Assembly: GCF_000269865.1 (NCBI RefSeq)
Contig: NZ_AKKV01000020.1
Location: 328,264-392,263 of the forward strand
DNA from: Fictibacillus macauensis ZFHKF-1
GTDB taxonomy: Bacteria > Bacillota > Bacilli > Bacillales > Fictibacillaceae
DNA: 64,000 nt
Reading direction: 5' to 3'
The notes under the pieces were generated by a model. The model was not told where the DNA came from and made no database searches. It was given only the letters and a program-made list of their open reading frames with translations. The position numbers and the translations under genes were made by a program. Of this stretch, positions 8,492-18,200 are shown piece by piece. Position 1 is the stretch's first letter; each line of letters starts with the position of its first letter.

Positions 8492-8632
8492 TTAAACAAC
8501 AATTTTAAGAGCTGCGTTTCGATAACTGACAGGACTTTGATACCCAAGGGCACTACGTAGACAGATGTTATTATACCAATTGAGATCATTAAAAACTTTA
8601 AGCTCCTGGTGGTTAAGGGAAAGGAAGCGATG
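8492..8632 (-). mobile_element. IS3-family transposase (OrfB) C-terminal remnant
   Basis: In one minus-strand frame this reads FNDLNWYNNICLRSALGYQS, followed by PVSYRN and a stop, the usual end of an IS3-family OrfB integrase (WYN..R.H.SLGY.SPV.Y). No catalytic core or second end is visible nearby, so it is a dead fragment. A different frame of the same DNA makes a false N-terminal extension to copy 2. Confidence 0.7.
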
Positions 8633-8842
8633 TTTGAAAGCCACTCATATGTAAAAAGATGGTTTATTTCCAATGACTAAGTAGGGTAATTTTAAATTGA
8701 TAATTATTATCAACACTAGAACAGCTTATTCACTTTTAAACGTTCTTCGATTTACGAGCTATTACATGCCATTACTAATAATTAACTTTTTATCCATCTA
8801 CATGTTATTATAAAAAGAAATCCTTGTAATGTTCTCCCTAAC

Positions 8843-8905
8843 GGCATCATCCAGCTCATTCAGAGTATGTCTCGAAAAGGAAATGGTTATGTCAACGCCA
8901 TCAAG
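8843..8905 (+). mobile_element. IS3-family OrfB core fragment
   Basis: Plus-strand frame reads QSMSRKGNGYVNAI, clearly derived from the QSMSRKGNCWDNA block near the catalytic glutamate of IS3-family OrfB (compare the intact element at the right end of the window). Only about 20 codons remain. Confidence 0.65.
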
Positions 8906-9142
8906 GTATAAATGCTACTTTAAAAATGAAGACTCCTACTTGAATAAAAATGTACAAAAACTGATTTAGAGGTGATTGATGTGTATCTAGAAATGATGGC
9001 AGCACTGAATATGAATCAAAAAGTTGAGAAGACTTACCAAAAGGCAAACAAATAATGGAGCATTAAAAAATGTAGATCAAGAAAAGTAAAATAGTAGGAA
9101 ATGTGGATCGCCGAAAACTGGATACATATTTAAATGCATTTA

Positions 9143-9298
9143 TTCCAAAGAGAACAAGAGAAAAAACTTCTATATACGTTTCGTTTTATAGAACGCGTCA
9201 AGAACATCTCAGGCTTCAGTGGAGTTGGAAAAACGCACCTTGTCACATCCATTCGTATTGTCGCAGAGAAAAAAGCGGACAAGCGCCTATTTCATTAA
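9143..9298 (+). mobile_element. IS21-type IstB ATPase remnant
   Basis: One plus-strand frame reads FIERVKNISGFSGVGKTHLV, followed by TSIRIVAEKKA, with a P-loop (GFSGVGKTH) placed as in the IS21 helper ATPase IstB. It ends in a stop at 9296-9298; similarity may extend a little further (GHDTEFEEVML). The N- and C-terminal parts and istA are missing. IstB is the best match, but another transposon ATPase is possible. Confidence 0.5.
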
Positions 9299-9561
9299 GG
9301 TCACGATACAGAATTTGAAGAAGTCATGCTTAGATAGTCGGATTAAGCATTTTACAAACTACAAACTGTTGATTACAATCAAGGAAGTTTTCTTTACAAT
9401 CTAAAAATTGGAAGTTTTTTGTCTTGACATTTTTGAGAGTAGACAAGAACTAGCCAACGTACGGAATTACTATGACACCAAACTTTAATCATCCCCTAAC
9501 AGTGACCTAATGAAATCACCTTGTCGACCTTCAATTTATATATTTTTATCCTATGTGCATC

Positions 9562-9888
9562 TTATAATTGCTCGATATACTTAAGAACAATATTTATTAA
9601 TTTATAAGTAATTGTCGCAAGAATAATAAATAAGATGAAATATCCTACTAAATATACACGCTTCATAAACCAATTACGCTTCTTTACTCTAAGTCCTGCC
9701 CAATAAGACAATCCAAATATTAGAGCAGTTAATATATTGACCGTTTTTTCAAAGATATTCCTCGGATCAGGAAATGTACCCCATTCATACCAATCCATCA
9801 TCAAATCATACAGTAGAATAATGACTATGAAATAAGCTGCTTGGGCACTTATAATCATATATAAGCCAAGTCTAATTAACTCTATCAC
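9562..9888 (-). CDS. Small three-helix membrane protein, copy 3
   Basis: About 108 residues. The GTG at 9888 is preferred: AAGGAG lies five bases ahead, and this start lines up with the other copies (VIELIRLG against MVELIRIG). The frame could begin two codons earlier inside the ribosome site. It has the MDWYEWGTFPDPRNIFEKTV segment, the VKKRNWFMKR basic stretch and an LKYIE C-terminus as in copy 2. No partner gene or partner remnant is seen upstream. Function unknown. Confidence 0.68.
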   Translation of the reverse strand: MIELIRLGLYMIISAQAAYFIVIILLYDLMMDWYEWGTFPDPRNIFEKTVNILTALIFGLSYWAGLRVKKRNWFMKRVYLVGYFILFIILATITYKLINIVLKYIEQL

Positions 9889-10065
9889 AACCACTCCTTA
9901 AGTTAAATTGTTCATTATTTTCAAATTTAAAAACTCACATCCCTATCCCAGACGTGTAGTTTATTACTAATTAAAAGAAACGCCATCAAACAATCTTTTA
10001 TGCATACATCAATCCCGAATCGGTGCTTTTTATAAGTATCCAAAAATTAAGGCTACAGTTCATAA

Positions 10066-10086
10066 AGGAGGATTGGCGCCTTTTTA
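10066..10086. repeat. Duplicated half of the zwf terminator region
   Basis: GGAGGATTGGCGCCTTTTTA near-repeats the segment at 7294-7313 that forms the right half of the zwf terminator. Here the matching left half is absent, so no hairpin forms. Together with the similarity of copies 1 and 4 and of the partner 3' ends, it sets one end of a duplicated segment of roughly 430 bases (about 7294-7740 and 10066-10500). Confidence 0.75.
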
Positions 10087-10093
10087 TTACTTC

Positions 10094-10432
10094 TCATGAC
10101 CAGCCAAATGTTCTTCCAAGAAATTTAACGAAAGAATATAAAATGTTATATACAATGGTTGCAAAAATAGTATACACACTTAAATAGCCCACTAAATACA
10201 CACGTTTCATAAACCAGTTTCTCTTTTTCACTCTAAGTCCTGCCCAATAAGCAACGCCTATAAATGACGCCGTTACAACATTAACTGTTTTCTCAAAAAT
10301 ATTCTCTGGATCAGGAAATGTACTCCATTCATACCAGTCCATCATAGACTCGTAGACGAGAATCATTGCAGCAAAATAGGATGCTTGTGTTGTTAAAACA
10401 ACGGTAATACCAATTCTGATTAACTCTACCAT
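10094..10432 (-). CDS. Small three-helix membrane protein, copy 4
   Basis: 112 residues, AAAGGAG site, ATG at 10432. It is nearly the same as copy 1, including the C-terminus FVKFLGRTFGWS. It starts 10 bases after the stop of the 272-aa gene, so the two form an operon. This is the only copy with a complete partner gene and is probably the functional pair. Three predicted helices and basic loops suggest an inner-membrane protein; no enzyme motif is visible. Confidence 0.75.
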   Translation of the reverse strand: MVELIRIGITVVLTTQASYFAAMILVYESMMDWYEWSTFPDPENIFEKTVNVVTASFIGVAYWAGLRVKKRNWFMKRVYLVGYLSVYTIFATIVYNILYSFVKFLGRTFGWS

Positions 10433-10442
10433 ACCGTCTCCT

Positions 10443-11261
10443 TTATAATTCTTTAGCTAATTCTTTTATCAAATTCGATGAAAATAATCGAACCCCATAC
10501 AAAATCTCATCCCATGTTTCCTCATGAGCTAAATGTATTTTCACAGGTACTTCTTTTTCGTGTTCATATTCCGTTAACCAGACGCCGTTCGGGGCATAAA
10601 AGAAATAAGCGCCATTCAGAAGTTGCAATTGTCCCCCTTCATCGTATGAAAGAACACATATACTTTCTCTTGCATGATAATTGGTATGTAAGTCAACCAT
10701 GAATTTTTCAAATGACATTTTTTCTAAGGATGTGCCAGTAAAACTTTTCTCTACTTTTTTTTGTTTTTTAGGGTTACAAATAAGGTCGAATTCCTTGTCA
10801 CTTAAATAAAATATAGCATCATACTCATTTTCGATAAAAGAATAGGCGTAAAACTCTTTTAGAACCTCAGGAATCTCTACTTCTGATATATAAGCAAAAT
10901 TATGTATAATTTCATCGTCAATATACTGGTATAACCATGTATCTTCTTTTACATAGCGTAGCACCAATGTCGCTTTTTTCCATTCATTCGTTGCGCGGAT
11001 CATGTAACGATAATTGCTATACACTTTTAAAAAAGTCATGATTTCTTCACTGATCGGATTTAACTCCTTTTTATGCTTCTCTTCATCCCAAATTCCCTTC
11101 ATTCGGAGCTGATTGACGGTAGAATTAAAAATGGCTACAAGCTCTCTTTCACCTTTAGGTTTAATGAAGTCATGAATCATAATACGTGATTCGTCATCAA
11201 ATTCGGCTGTGCTTAATAAAACGCCTAATTCTTCACTTGTCATTGAAATAATAGTGTCCAT
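10443..11261 (-). CDS. Uncharacterised 272-aa protein paired with the small membrane protein
   Basis: I do not recognise this protein with certainty. It is soluble, acidic and alpha/beta in composition, with no signal peptide and no cysteine-rich or catalytic motif. The general pattern (N-terminal helical ELGVLLST segment, a middle region, then FFYAPNGVWLTEYEHE and a helical end) is vaguely like EspG-type chaperones of type VII secretion, but this is a weak resemblance. AAAAGGAG site before the ATG at 11261. Co-transcribed with copy 4. A truncated second copy at 7684-7740 shows that the pair duplicates together. Confidence 0.7.
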   Translation of the reverse strand: MDTIISMTSEELGVLLSTAEFDDESRIMIHDFIKPKGERELVAIFNSTVNQLRMKGIWDEEKHKKELNPISEEIMTFLKVYSNYRYMIRATNEWKKATLVLRYVKEDTWLYQYIDDEIIHNFAYISEVEIPEVLKEFYAYSFIENEYDAIFYLSDKEFDLICNPKKQKKVEKSFTGTSLEKMSFEKFMVDLHTNYHARESICVLSYDEGGQLQLLNGAYFFYAPNGVWLTEYEHEKEVPVKIHLAHEETWDEILYGVRLFSSNLIKELAKEL

Positions 11262-11570
11262 ATCCTTCTCCTTTTCAAACTAGATTTACTTCCACTAAAA
11301 GACCACATTCTTACCTCAACCACTATTCGAAGATTTCACACGATTTCTTTAAAGTGAGAGTTAATTTCCTCACCTTTCATTACTAGCACTCATCAAACAG
11401 GGTTTGCATAGCTCTTCTCATATGTTAAAAAACTCATTATTGTATGAGAAAATAAAATCCCATGTAAAACTTTACCTCTGTTTTATAGTATCATTTTCGA
11501 AAATCTTTCATGAATAGTGCTATGTATCCATCTTTCAACGAATTTAGTGCTCTTTTTCTTTTCAATCCAC
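11262..11570. other. Intergenic stretch without recognised features
   Basis: About 310 AT-rich bases between the 272-aa gene and the terminator of the MFS gene. It presumably holds the promoter of the 272-aa operon. I see no open frame with a ribosome site, no RNA gene and no clear repeat. Confidence 0.5.
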
Positions 11571-11611
11571 AAAAAAAAAGGCTGTTGAGTTATTCTTTAA
11601 CTCAACACCCT
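11571..11611 (-). terminator. Terminator of the MFS exporter gene
   Basis: On the minus strand: stem GGGTGTTGAGTTA / TAACTCAACAGCC followed by nine T. It lies eight bases after the stop codon at 11619. Confidence 0.9.
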
Positions 11612-11618
11612 TTTCCAA

Positions 11619-12860
11619 CTAATGAACAGCGGGTTTAAATGCTTTTTTCGTCGTATCTGATTTCTCACTTTTTTCAGGCTTAATGGCAAAAAACGCTAAA
11701 CATGCCGCTACGATACTAATTCCTGATGAAGTGTAAAAGACCATGGCGTGATCACCTTTCATAATGATGGCATAGATCGGTGGTCCAAGAGCAACACCAA
11801 CAAAACGCATGGAACTATATAATGAGGTAATGGTGCCTCGTTCTTCTTTTTCAATGCCTTCTGTTATTAAAGCATCTAAGCACGGTAGGGCGGCACCGAG
11901 CCCCACTCCACTTATAAATAAAATCCCTAGTAAAAAATACAACCCTTCCGTAAACGTAACCGAAACGAGCGAAATAGCTAGCAATAAAATACCGCTAAAA
12001 ATGAGCCATTTCATGACTTGCTTATTTTGACCTATTTTCTTTCCGGCAATATAAGAAGAGAGCGATAATGCCACTAACGGAACAGCTAACACAAGCCCTT
12101 TCTTAATGCCATTAATGTGATAGCGCTCTTCCAGTGTTGTAGATAAATAAAATAACACACCAAAAAGCACAAACATGACAATACCACCGATAAAAAAGAT
12201 GGCGAGTAACCAGCGCGTATTATTTTTAAAGGTCTTTTTAAAGTTACTAATAAACGTTTTAAACGGCGGCGGTTCTTTACTCTCTTTTTGTGGTGATTTT
12301 ACTAAAAAGCCGACAAGAACGATAGAAATGGCACAAAAAATCGGAATAAACCAAAACGGTAAATGCCAAATCCACGTTGCCAATGCGGCCCCTATAATGG
12401 GACTCATCACTTTTCCAAACGTATTACTCGTTTCAATTAAGCCGAGACCCGCACTCACTTCTTTTTCGTCTTTAAACATATCCCCTACTAATGGCATAAC
12501 GACAGGGGCCGCTCCAGCTGAGCCAATTCCTTGCAGAAGACGGCCGACTAAAATAATGTAATAAGGATGCGCTAATTGCCAAGAAGCCCACCCCGTCACA
12601 AGGCCACCGATGCCGGCGATCACTAAACTTGGAATAATGACTTTTTTTCGCCCGATGCGATCGGATAAATACCCTGCAATCGGAATTAATAAAATGGCAA
12701 CGACTGAATAGACCGTAATAATCATCGATACGCGAAACGCAGAAATATGCAATTCTTTTTCAATGGAAGGTAGCACGGGAATTAACATCGAATTCCCTAG
12801 CGTCATAACAAGAGGAATGGATGCAAGTGCAACCAAGTCCCATTTCTTTTTCGATTCCAT
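11619..12860 (-). CDS. MFS multidrug-type exporter (YitG/YmfD-like)
   Basis: 413 residues from the ATG at 12860 (TTTGGAGGAGATT site); an upstream extension has none. There are 12 predicted helices, with the MFS signature GYLSDRIGRKKVI between helices 2 and 3 and the antiporter motif C region (GIGSAGAAPVVMPLVGD) in helix 5, so it is a proton-coupled exporter of the DHA1 type. It resembles the B. subtilis YitG/YmfD group, one member of which exports bacillibactin; the substrate here cannot be inferred. Single-gene unit, divergent from patA. Confidence 0.8.
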   Translation of the reverse strand: MESKKKWDLVALASIPLVMTLGNSMLIPVLPSIEKELHISAFRVSMIITVYSVVAILLIPIAGYLSDRIGRKKVIIPSLVIAGIGGLVTGWASWQLAHPYYIILVGRLLQGIGSAGAAPVVMPLVGDMFKDEKEVSAGLGLIETSNTFGKVMSPIIGAALATWIWHLPFWFIPIFCAISIVLVGFLVKSPQKESKEPPPFKTFISNFKKTFKNNTRWLLAIFFIGGIVMFVLFGVLFYLSTTLEERYHINGIKKGLVLAVPLVALSLSSYIAGKKIGQNKQVMKWLIFSGILLLAISLVSVTFTEGLYFLLGILFISGVGLGAALPCLDALITEGIEKEERGTITSLYSSMRFVGVALGPPIYAIIMKGDHAMVFYTSSGISIVAACLAFFAIKPEKSEKSDTTKKAFKPAVH

Positions 12861-12996
12861 AATCTCCTCCAAAAACGACAGTCTTTCTTTTAGTATGGAG
12901 ATTACAGCGCAAGTCATACACGTAATTCACACTATTGACTGTCATTCACAATAAAGCTACACTGAAACAACGTTTATAAAGAAAGGACGTAGCACT

Positions 12997-14163
12997 ATGG
13001 AACACTTAATCAATCCATTCGTAAAAAATATTCAAATCTCAGGCATTCGAACCTTTTATAACTTAGTCAGTCAGTACCCAAATGCTATTTCTTTTACACT
13101 CGGTTTACCGGATTTCCCAACACCGAAGGGTATTAAAGACGCTGCCAAAAAAGCCATTGATGAAGATTATACTACCTATTCTCATAATGCTGGGTACTTG
13201 CCTTTGCGAGAAGCTGCTGCACAGTTTGTAGAGCGTAAATACCAATTAACGTATGACCCAGCGTCTGAAGTGATTGTCACCGTTGGCGCGAGTGAGGCAA
13301 TCGATATTTCATTGCGCACTATTTTAGAAAGTGGTTGTGAAGTCATTCTTCCTGCCCCAGTTTATCCTGGATATGCACCGGTCATTGAGATGTGTGGCGC
13401 AACACCTGTGTATGTCGATACGACGCAGCATGAGTTTAAATTAACTGCTTCGCTCATTGAACAGCATCTTACGGAGAATACACGCGCTGTCATCTTACCC
13501 TACCCTTCCAATCCAACAGGGTGTGTGCTTACTGAGGAAGAGCTAGGAGCTATTGCGCAATTGCTTTCTTCCAAAGAAATCTTTGTCGTATCGGATGAAA
13601 TTTACAGTGAATTAACCTATGAACAGCCTCATCGCTCCATCGCTTCTTTTCCTGGCATGCGTGATCGAACCATCGTTATAAATGGGTTATCGAAATCACA
13701 TGCCATGACAGGCTGGCGTATTGGGTTATTATTTGCACCTGCTGCCATTGCCCAACATCTTCTAAAGGTTCATCAATATAATGTCTCCTGCACTTCTACT
13801 GTTTCACAAATGGCCGCACTTGAAGCATTAACAACGGGCATTGATGATGCGCTTGTTATGCGCCACGAGTATCATCAACGACGCGATTATGTTGTGGGTC
13901 GTCTAAAAGATATGGGGCTACATGTTGAAAATCCTGGAGGCGCATTTTATGTCTTTGTGTCAATTGCTGACTATAACCTAACATCCCTTCAATTTGCTAC
14001 CACGTTATTACAAGAACAAGAAGTAGCCGTTATTCCTGGCTCTGCGTTCTCTTCTTATGGCGAAGGCTTTATCCGCCTTTCTTATGCGGCTTCCTTTGAG
14101 CAATTACGCGAGGGGCTAGATCGCCTTCAGCAGTTTTTATCTCAACACAAAAAGAATAAATAA
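12997..14163 (+). CDS. patA: Class I aminotransferase A
   Basis: 388 residues, fold-type I PLP enzyme. The PLP lysine is in SKSHAMTGWRIG (near residue 233), and the SNPTG and FYVFVSI segments are typical. It closely follows the B. subtilis PatA type (start MEHLINPFVKNIQISGIR), a transaminase assigned to lysine/diaminopimelate or aromatic amino acid metabolism; the exact substrate is not settled by sequence. AAAGGA site, its own terminator. Confidence 0.88.
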   Translation: MEHLINPFVKNIQISGIRTFYNLVSQYPNAISFTLGLPDFPTPKGIKDAAKKAIDEDYTTYSHNAGYLPLREAAAQFVERKYQLTYDPASEVIVTVGASEAIDISLRTILESGCEVILPAPVYPGYAPVIEMCGATPVYVDTTQHEFKLTASLIEQHLTENTRAVILPYPSNPTGCVLTEEELGAIAQLLSSKEIFVVSDEIYSELTYEQPHRSIASFPGMRDRTIVINGLSKSHAMTGWRIGLLFAPAAIAQHLLKVHQYNVSCTSTVSQMAALEALTTGIDDALVMRHEYHQRRDYVVGRLKDMGLHVENPGGAFYVFVSIADYNLTSLQFATTLLQEQEVAVIPGSAFSSYGEGFIRLSYAASFEQLREGLDRLQQFLSQHKKNK

Positions 14164-14189
14164 AAAAAGGCCGAGGGGCCTTTTTTTTG
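14164..14189 (+). terminator. patA terminator
   Basis: Short hairpin AAGGCC-GAGG-GGCCTT followed by eight T, directly after the stop codon. Confidence 0.88.
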
Positions 14190-14260
14190 CACTAAAAAAG
14201 ACCCATTGTATGGCAATGCGTCCTTTTCCTACACCTTTTCTACTACATTTTTTAAATTTT

Positions 14261-14527
14261 TTATTTTTTTGAATTTACTTTATTAGCATAATCTTTAACC
14301 ATCTCTACCGTTACATATTGGCGAGCTGGCACAATTCCTTTTTGCGCAAGAGCATTCATTTCTTTCGTAATCTTGTTAATATCCTCTACAGAAAAAAATT
14401 GTTCATTTTGACAAAGATGAAGCGCTTCTGCAATGGCTCGTTCGCGTTCTTGTTCCAATCCTACAAATTGGGAAACGATCTGATGTTGATTTTTTGAATG
14501 TTCACTAATCGCTTGATGGACACTCAC
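14261..14527 (-). CDS. ypbS: YpbS family protein (DUF2533)
   Basis: About 88 residues, charged and helical. The GTG at 14527 is preferred over the GTG three codons upstream, because the GGGTGAGG site then has normal spacing. The pattern SVHQAI..H...Q, ..EQER..AIAEAL.LC and the C-terminal VPARQYVTVEMVKDY match YpbS. In B. subtilis ypbS is adjacent to ypbR (dynA), as nearly here, which supports the name. Role unknown. Confidence 0.78.
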   Translation of the reverse strand: MSVHQAISEHSKNQHQIVSQFVGLEQERERAIAEALHLCQNEQFFSVEDINKITKEMNALAQKGIVPARQYVTVEMVKDYANKVNSKK

Positions 14528-14701
14528 AATCCTCACCCTTTCTTCTTTTTCTTCTATATTTCCAGTATAGCATCTTTTTGTAACTTTCTATTATTACAAA
14601 TTTTTCAGAATTATTAATATATTTACAAATATAGGGCATTTAGTTTACACTAAGATTTGACAGGATTTAAAAGAGATACAGTTAAAAAGGGGATGAAATC
14701 A

Positions 14702-15208
14702 TTGAAAAAACGAATGATGGGTTTAGCAGCTGTAGCATTGCTTGCATTTAGTGTTGGTTGCCAAGACAAAGATAGCAAGTCAAGCGGCGATGAGAAAAAA
14801 GGCAGTGAAAAAGACGCAGTAGTTTCCTTTACAGCAGAGTTAGGAACAGCGATGAAAAAAAATCAAGAACCAATTAGCAATTACATAGGCGCAAAAAATC
14901 CTGAATTAAAAACACCAAAAGCTGACCTAGAAAAGCTGAAAAAAGAAGCTAAAGATGGTGCTGATCAAGCAGCTAAAGAAATTCCAGAAATGAAAATTCC
15001 TGGTGACGTGTCAAAAGAAAACAGCGACAAGCTAAAAGAAGCACTTGCTGATCTCGGTAAATTCTTTAAAACAGAAGGCGAGAACTTAGATGCTAAAGAC
15101 GTTCAAGCTTCTGGCGATGCTTCATTCAAATCATTTAACAGTAAAGTTGATGAAGTGAACAAGAAGCTAGGCTTAGCTACTGGCGATCTTCATGCTAACT
15201 TAAAATAA
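14702..15208 (+). CDS. Putative lipoprotein of unknown function
   Basis: 168 residues from a TTG at 14702, nine bases after AAAAGGGG; an ATG three codons earlier is too close to the site. KKR then a hydrophobic segment and the lipobox FSVGC give a lipoprotein signal, with Cys lipidated near residue 20. The mature part is Lys/Glu/Asp-rich and predicted helical with no known domain. It lies between ypbS and dynA, convergent with dynA, and shares a two-way terminator. Confidence 0.7.
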   Translation: MKKRMMGLAAVALLAFSVGCQDKDSKSSGDEKKGSEKDAVVSFTAELGTAMKKNQEPISNYIGAKNPELKTPKADLEKLKKEAKDGADQAAKEIPEMKIPGDVSKENSDKLKEALADLGKFFKTEGENLDAKDVQASGDASFKSFNSKVDEVNKKLGLATGDLHANLK

Positions 15209-15217
15209 CAGGAACGA

Positions 15218-15265
15218 AAAAAGAACGCTTTAGGAGTCATACTTTCCTAAAGCGTTCTTTGTTTT
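15218..15265. terminator. Bidirectional terminator between the lipoprotein gene and dynA
   Basis: Long inverted repeat AAAGAACGCTTTAGGA / TCCTAAAGCGTTCTTT with T runs on both strands, between the two convergent stop codons. Confidence 0.9.
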
Positions 15266-18200
15266 TATAGCGCTTGTAAGCTTGATAGTGCTAGCTTCAT
15301 TTTTTCTTTTTGTTCCGGTGAATCCATCGCCTCAATACTATTTTGAATGTAACGAACATACTCTTTCTCGCGCTCTTGCTTTTGAGATTCAATTACATTT
15401 TCAAAAATAGCTTGATAATAATGCTCAAACACAGGAATGCTTTGCTCTACAAATACTGCCACTTCTTGATCAAGCTGTTCATATAATCGTTCCATCATGT
15501 CTTTTTTACCATTTTGTTCAAAGAAATGGTTCGCATTTTTAAAGTCTTTAACAATATGTGGCGCCTGAGCTGGGAACGACAATGAAACCGTTGATTGCAG
15601 AGTGTCGATAGACAGTTGTTCAACTTGACTGATAAAGGCTGGTGCAACATAGCCTTGTAATACTTCGTCAAGCTCCTCATTAAAAGCCGTTACTAGCGAT
15701 AACAGTTGCTTTTCTACACGCAAAGCCGTCGCTCGTGATTCTTGTTGCAAATCAAATTCAATCATTTGATGTAATTCCTGTAAGCAGGAAGCTAAAGCTG
15801 CTTTTTGCTCACGTACTCCTCCTGTTATAACAGAAGAGTTAAACGCTTCATTAAAAAATTCCGTGAAGCGCAACATCACACGCTGTCGAACATAAAACAA
15901 TAGTTCGCTTATTTCTTTGGTAAGAAGCTCACTTTGCTTCTCTTCTGAATACGCATGCAGACAACGGATTCCTTCTTGTAGCGCTCCTTGAAGTCTTGCT
16001 TTTTCTTGTTCTCGCTCTTCTTCACTTTTTTCCGCCTGCGCAATAAATTGACCTAACGTTGATTTTGCTTGTGTTAGTTGTTTATGAGCAGATGCTAACA
16101 ACACTTGAGCAAGATCATGCCGCAAAAAGTGGGTAAAGGAATCATAAAATGATGGAAAGCCTGTTTTTTGCAAATACGTTGCTTCATTCTCTTCTTCGCC
16201 ATAGAGTGCTGTTAATTTCCGGTGTGCTTCTTCATTGTTTTGTTGTGCAAGTAACGCATAATAGCTGGAAAGAGGAAATAACTTCGGATTTCGTATGCCA
16301 AATTGCTGCAAATTCGAAGCAACATGAGACGTAACCTCTTCTAACTCCGCTTCGTCTTGAGCTAAATCAGCGGCATTAATCATAAAGAACATCTTATCTA
16401 GCTCAAACGTATCTTTAACACGTCCTAACTGAATTAAAAATTCTCGATCTGCTGCGGAAAAAGCATGGTTATAATACGTGACATATAAAATGGCATCACT
16501 GTTTTTAATGAACTCAAAAGCAACGTTCGTATGACGCGCATTAATGGAGTCCGCTCCCGGCGTATCGACGAGTGTCACACCCATCCTCGTTAACGCACAG
16601 TCATAATACACAGCGATGCTTTCTGTAAAGCACGCCTTCTCTTCTTGTGCAACAAACGCTTGAAAGTCAGCAACAGATACAACCATTGTCGTTCCAAGTT
16701 TTTCTTTGTTTTCCGTATAACCAGCAACAACCGCTGATAAAAATTGCAAATGCGGACGAAGAGCATCGGTTACTTTTTCTTTTTTTTGTTGAGCGGCTCG
16801 TATAGCCTCATCTAGTGTTTCTCCTTTTAGTCCAAAAGGAGCTAACGATTGATTTAATTCAATTAAGAGCGCCTGTTCTTCCTTAAATGTAATAAGCGCT
16901 GTTCCATGTTGATGCTCTGCTGTTGGCGGAAGAATACGATTAATCGTCGCCGTTGTTGGATTTGGTGATACAGGAAGTAACTTTTCACCAATAAGGGCAT
17001 TTGCAAAGGAAGACTTCCCAGCTGAAAAGGCTCCGAACAATGACACCGTAAACGAACGCTGTGTAATCCGCGAAGAAGCTTGTTGCAAGGCTTCTGCAAT
17101 GGTCGGTAATAACTGCGCATCAGCAAGAACGCTAGACGCTTTCTGTAACGTCGTTGCTTCTTGCTCTACATCTTGTTTCTCTGTAAGTGGTTGTTCTTCT
17201 ACCACCCCTTCAACTGCCTCAGGAGAAGCACTTGCGGTCATTTGTGAGAGGTCTTCTAAGGTCGCTACATTCGTTTCAATCGCAAATAATGCCTCATTAG
17301 CATGCTGTAGAGCCTGTTCATTAACGTGACGCTCATATAAGGTGACAAGCCATTCTTCTTGTATGGCGTTCCAACGATCTCTAATGCTACGCACACGTTG
17401 TAATGCATCAAGTGCCTGTTCTTCTTTTAAAATCATCTCTTTTAAAGCTGTTATCTCGTTTTCATTTTCTGCTTTTACTACCTGTTGAATGGCTTGAATT
17501 TCATTTCGATAATGAGCGGTATACATTTTTTGAATAGCAGCGGTAACATCATTACAATATTGAAGCACATAGTTGCCAGATAAGGACGCCCCACTCTGAA
17601 CGAGCGAACGCAAGTGATCTGGTGTCAATTCCGGCTCACTCTGCACTGTTTGTTGATAAGCATGAAAATAATCTTTCAAGTGCCAACTAATTTGTGTTTT
17701 AATATTTTCCAGTACACTTTCATAAAATACTTGTAAACGTTCGTTTCGTGCCTGTTCTGTTTTCTTTTGAGAAAATAAAAAGCCTACTTTAAAGCCCGCT
17801 TGCAAGCTTTCGATATAGTGCGTTGCTGCTTCACGCGTTTGAAAAGGCATTAAAATTGCCGTATCAAGAATTTCTTTAAACGTTTTAGCTGCCTCTTTAC
17901 TTTTTTCTTCACTTTCACTGGTAAGCTTCGTAAGTTGCTTCTGATTGGCTTCGAAATTCTGTTGTAATTCAGCCGCATCATACGATTCAGCGATCACAAA
18001 TGCCTCAGCATGCGTCTCTTCTTCATGAGCTAAGCTTGCTTGCACTGTTTTTTGAATCATCAGTTCTGTTTCTTTTAAAGCGTTTTCTTTAATCCATTCG
18101 TCTTTTTCTAAATAAAACTTCTGAAACAATGTTTTGATGTCGGCTAACTGATTGCCCTTATGAGTTGGCTCTTTAATCGTCGTAAAGAAAATCTCTTCTG

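Larger units (their letters stand above)
8641..9561. other. Gene-poor stretch with insertion-sequence debris
   Basis: About 920 bases without a credible gene. It contains two short transposon fragments listed separately (8843-8905 and 9143-9298). The rest is AT-rich with short broken frames and no convincing ribosome sites. A 71-codon frame from 9103 overlaps the IstB remnant in another phase and is judged spurious. Confidence 0.6.

Noticed and set aside
8449..8673. 75-residue N-terminal extension of membrane-protein copy 2
   Set aside because: The extension is IS3 OrfB debris read in the wrong frame; the internal ATG at 8448 has AAAGGAG and aligns with the other copies.
9103..9318. 71-codon plus-strand frame
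   Set aside because: It overlaps the IstB remnant in another phase and has no ribosome site.
9400..9560. Possible further IS or gene remnant
   Set aside because: No frame with recognisable protein similarity was found; left as gene-free sequence.
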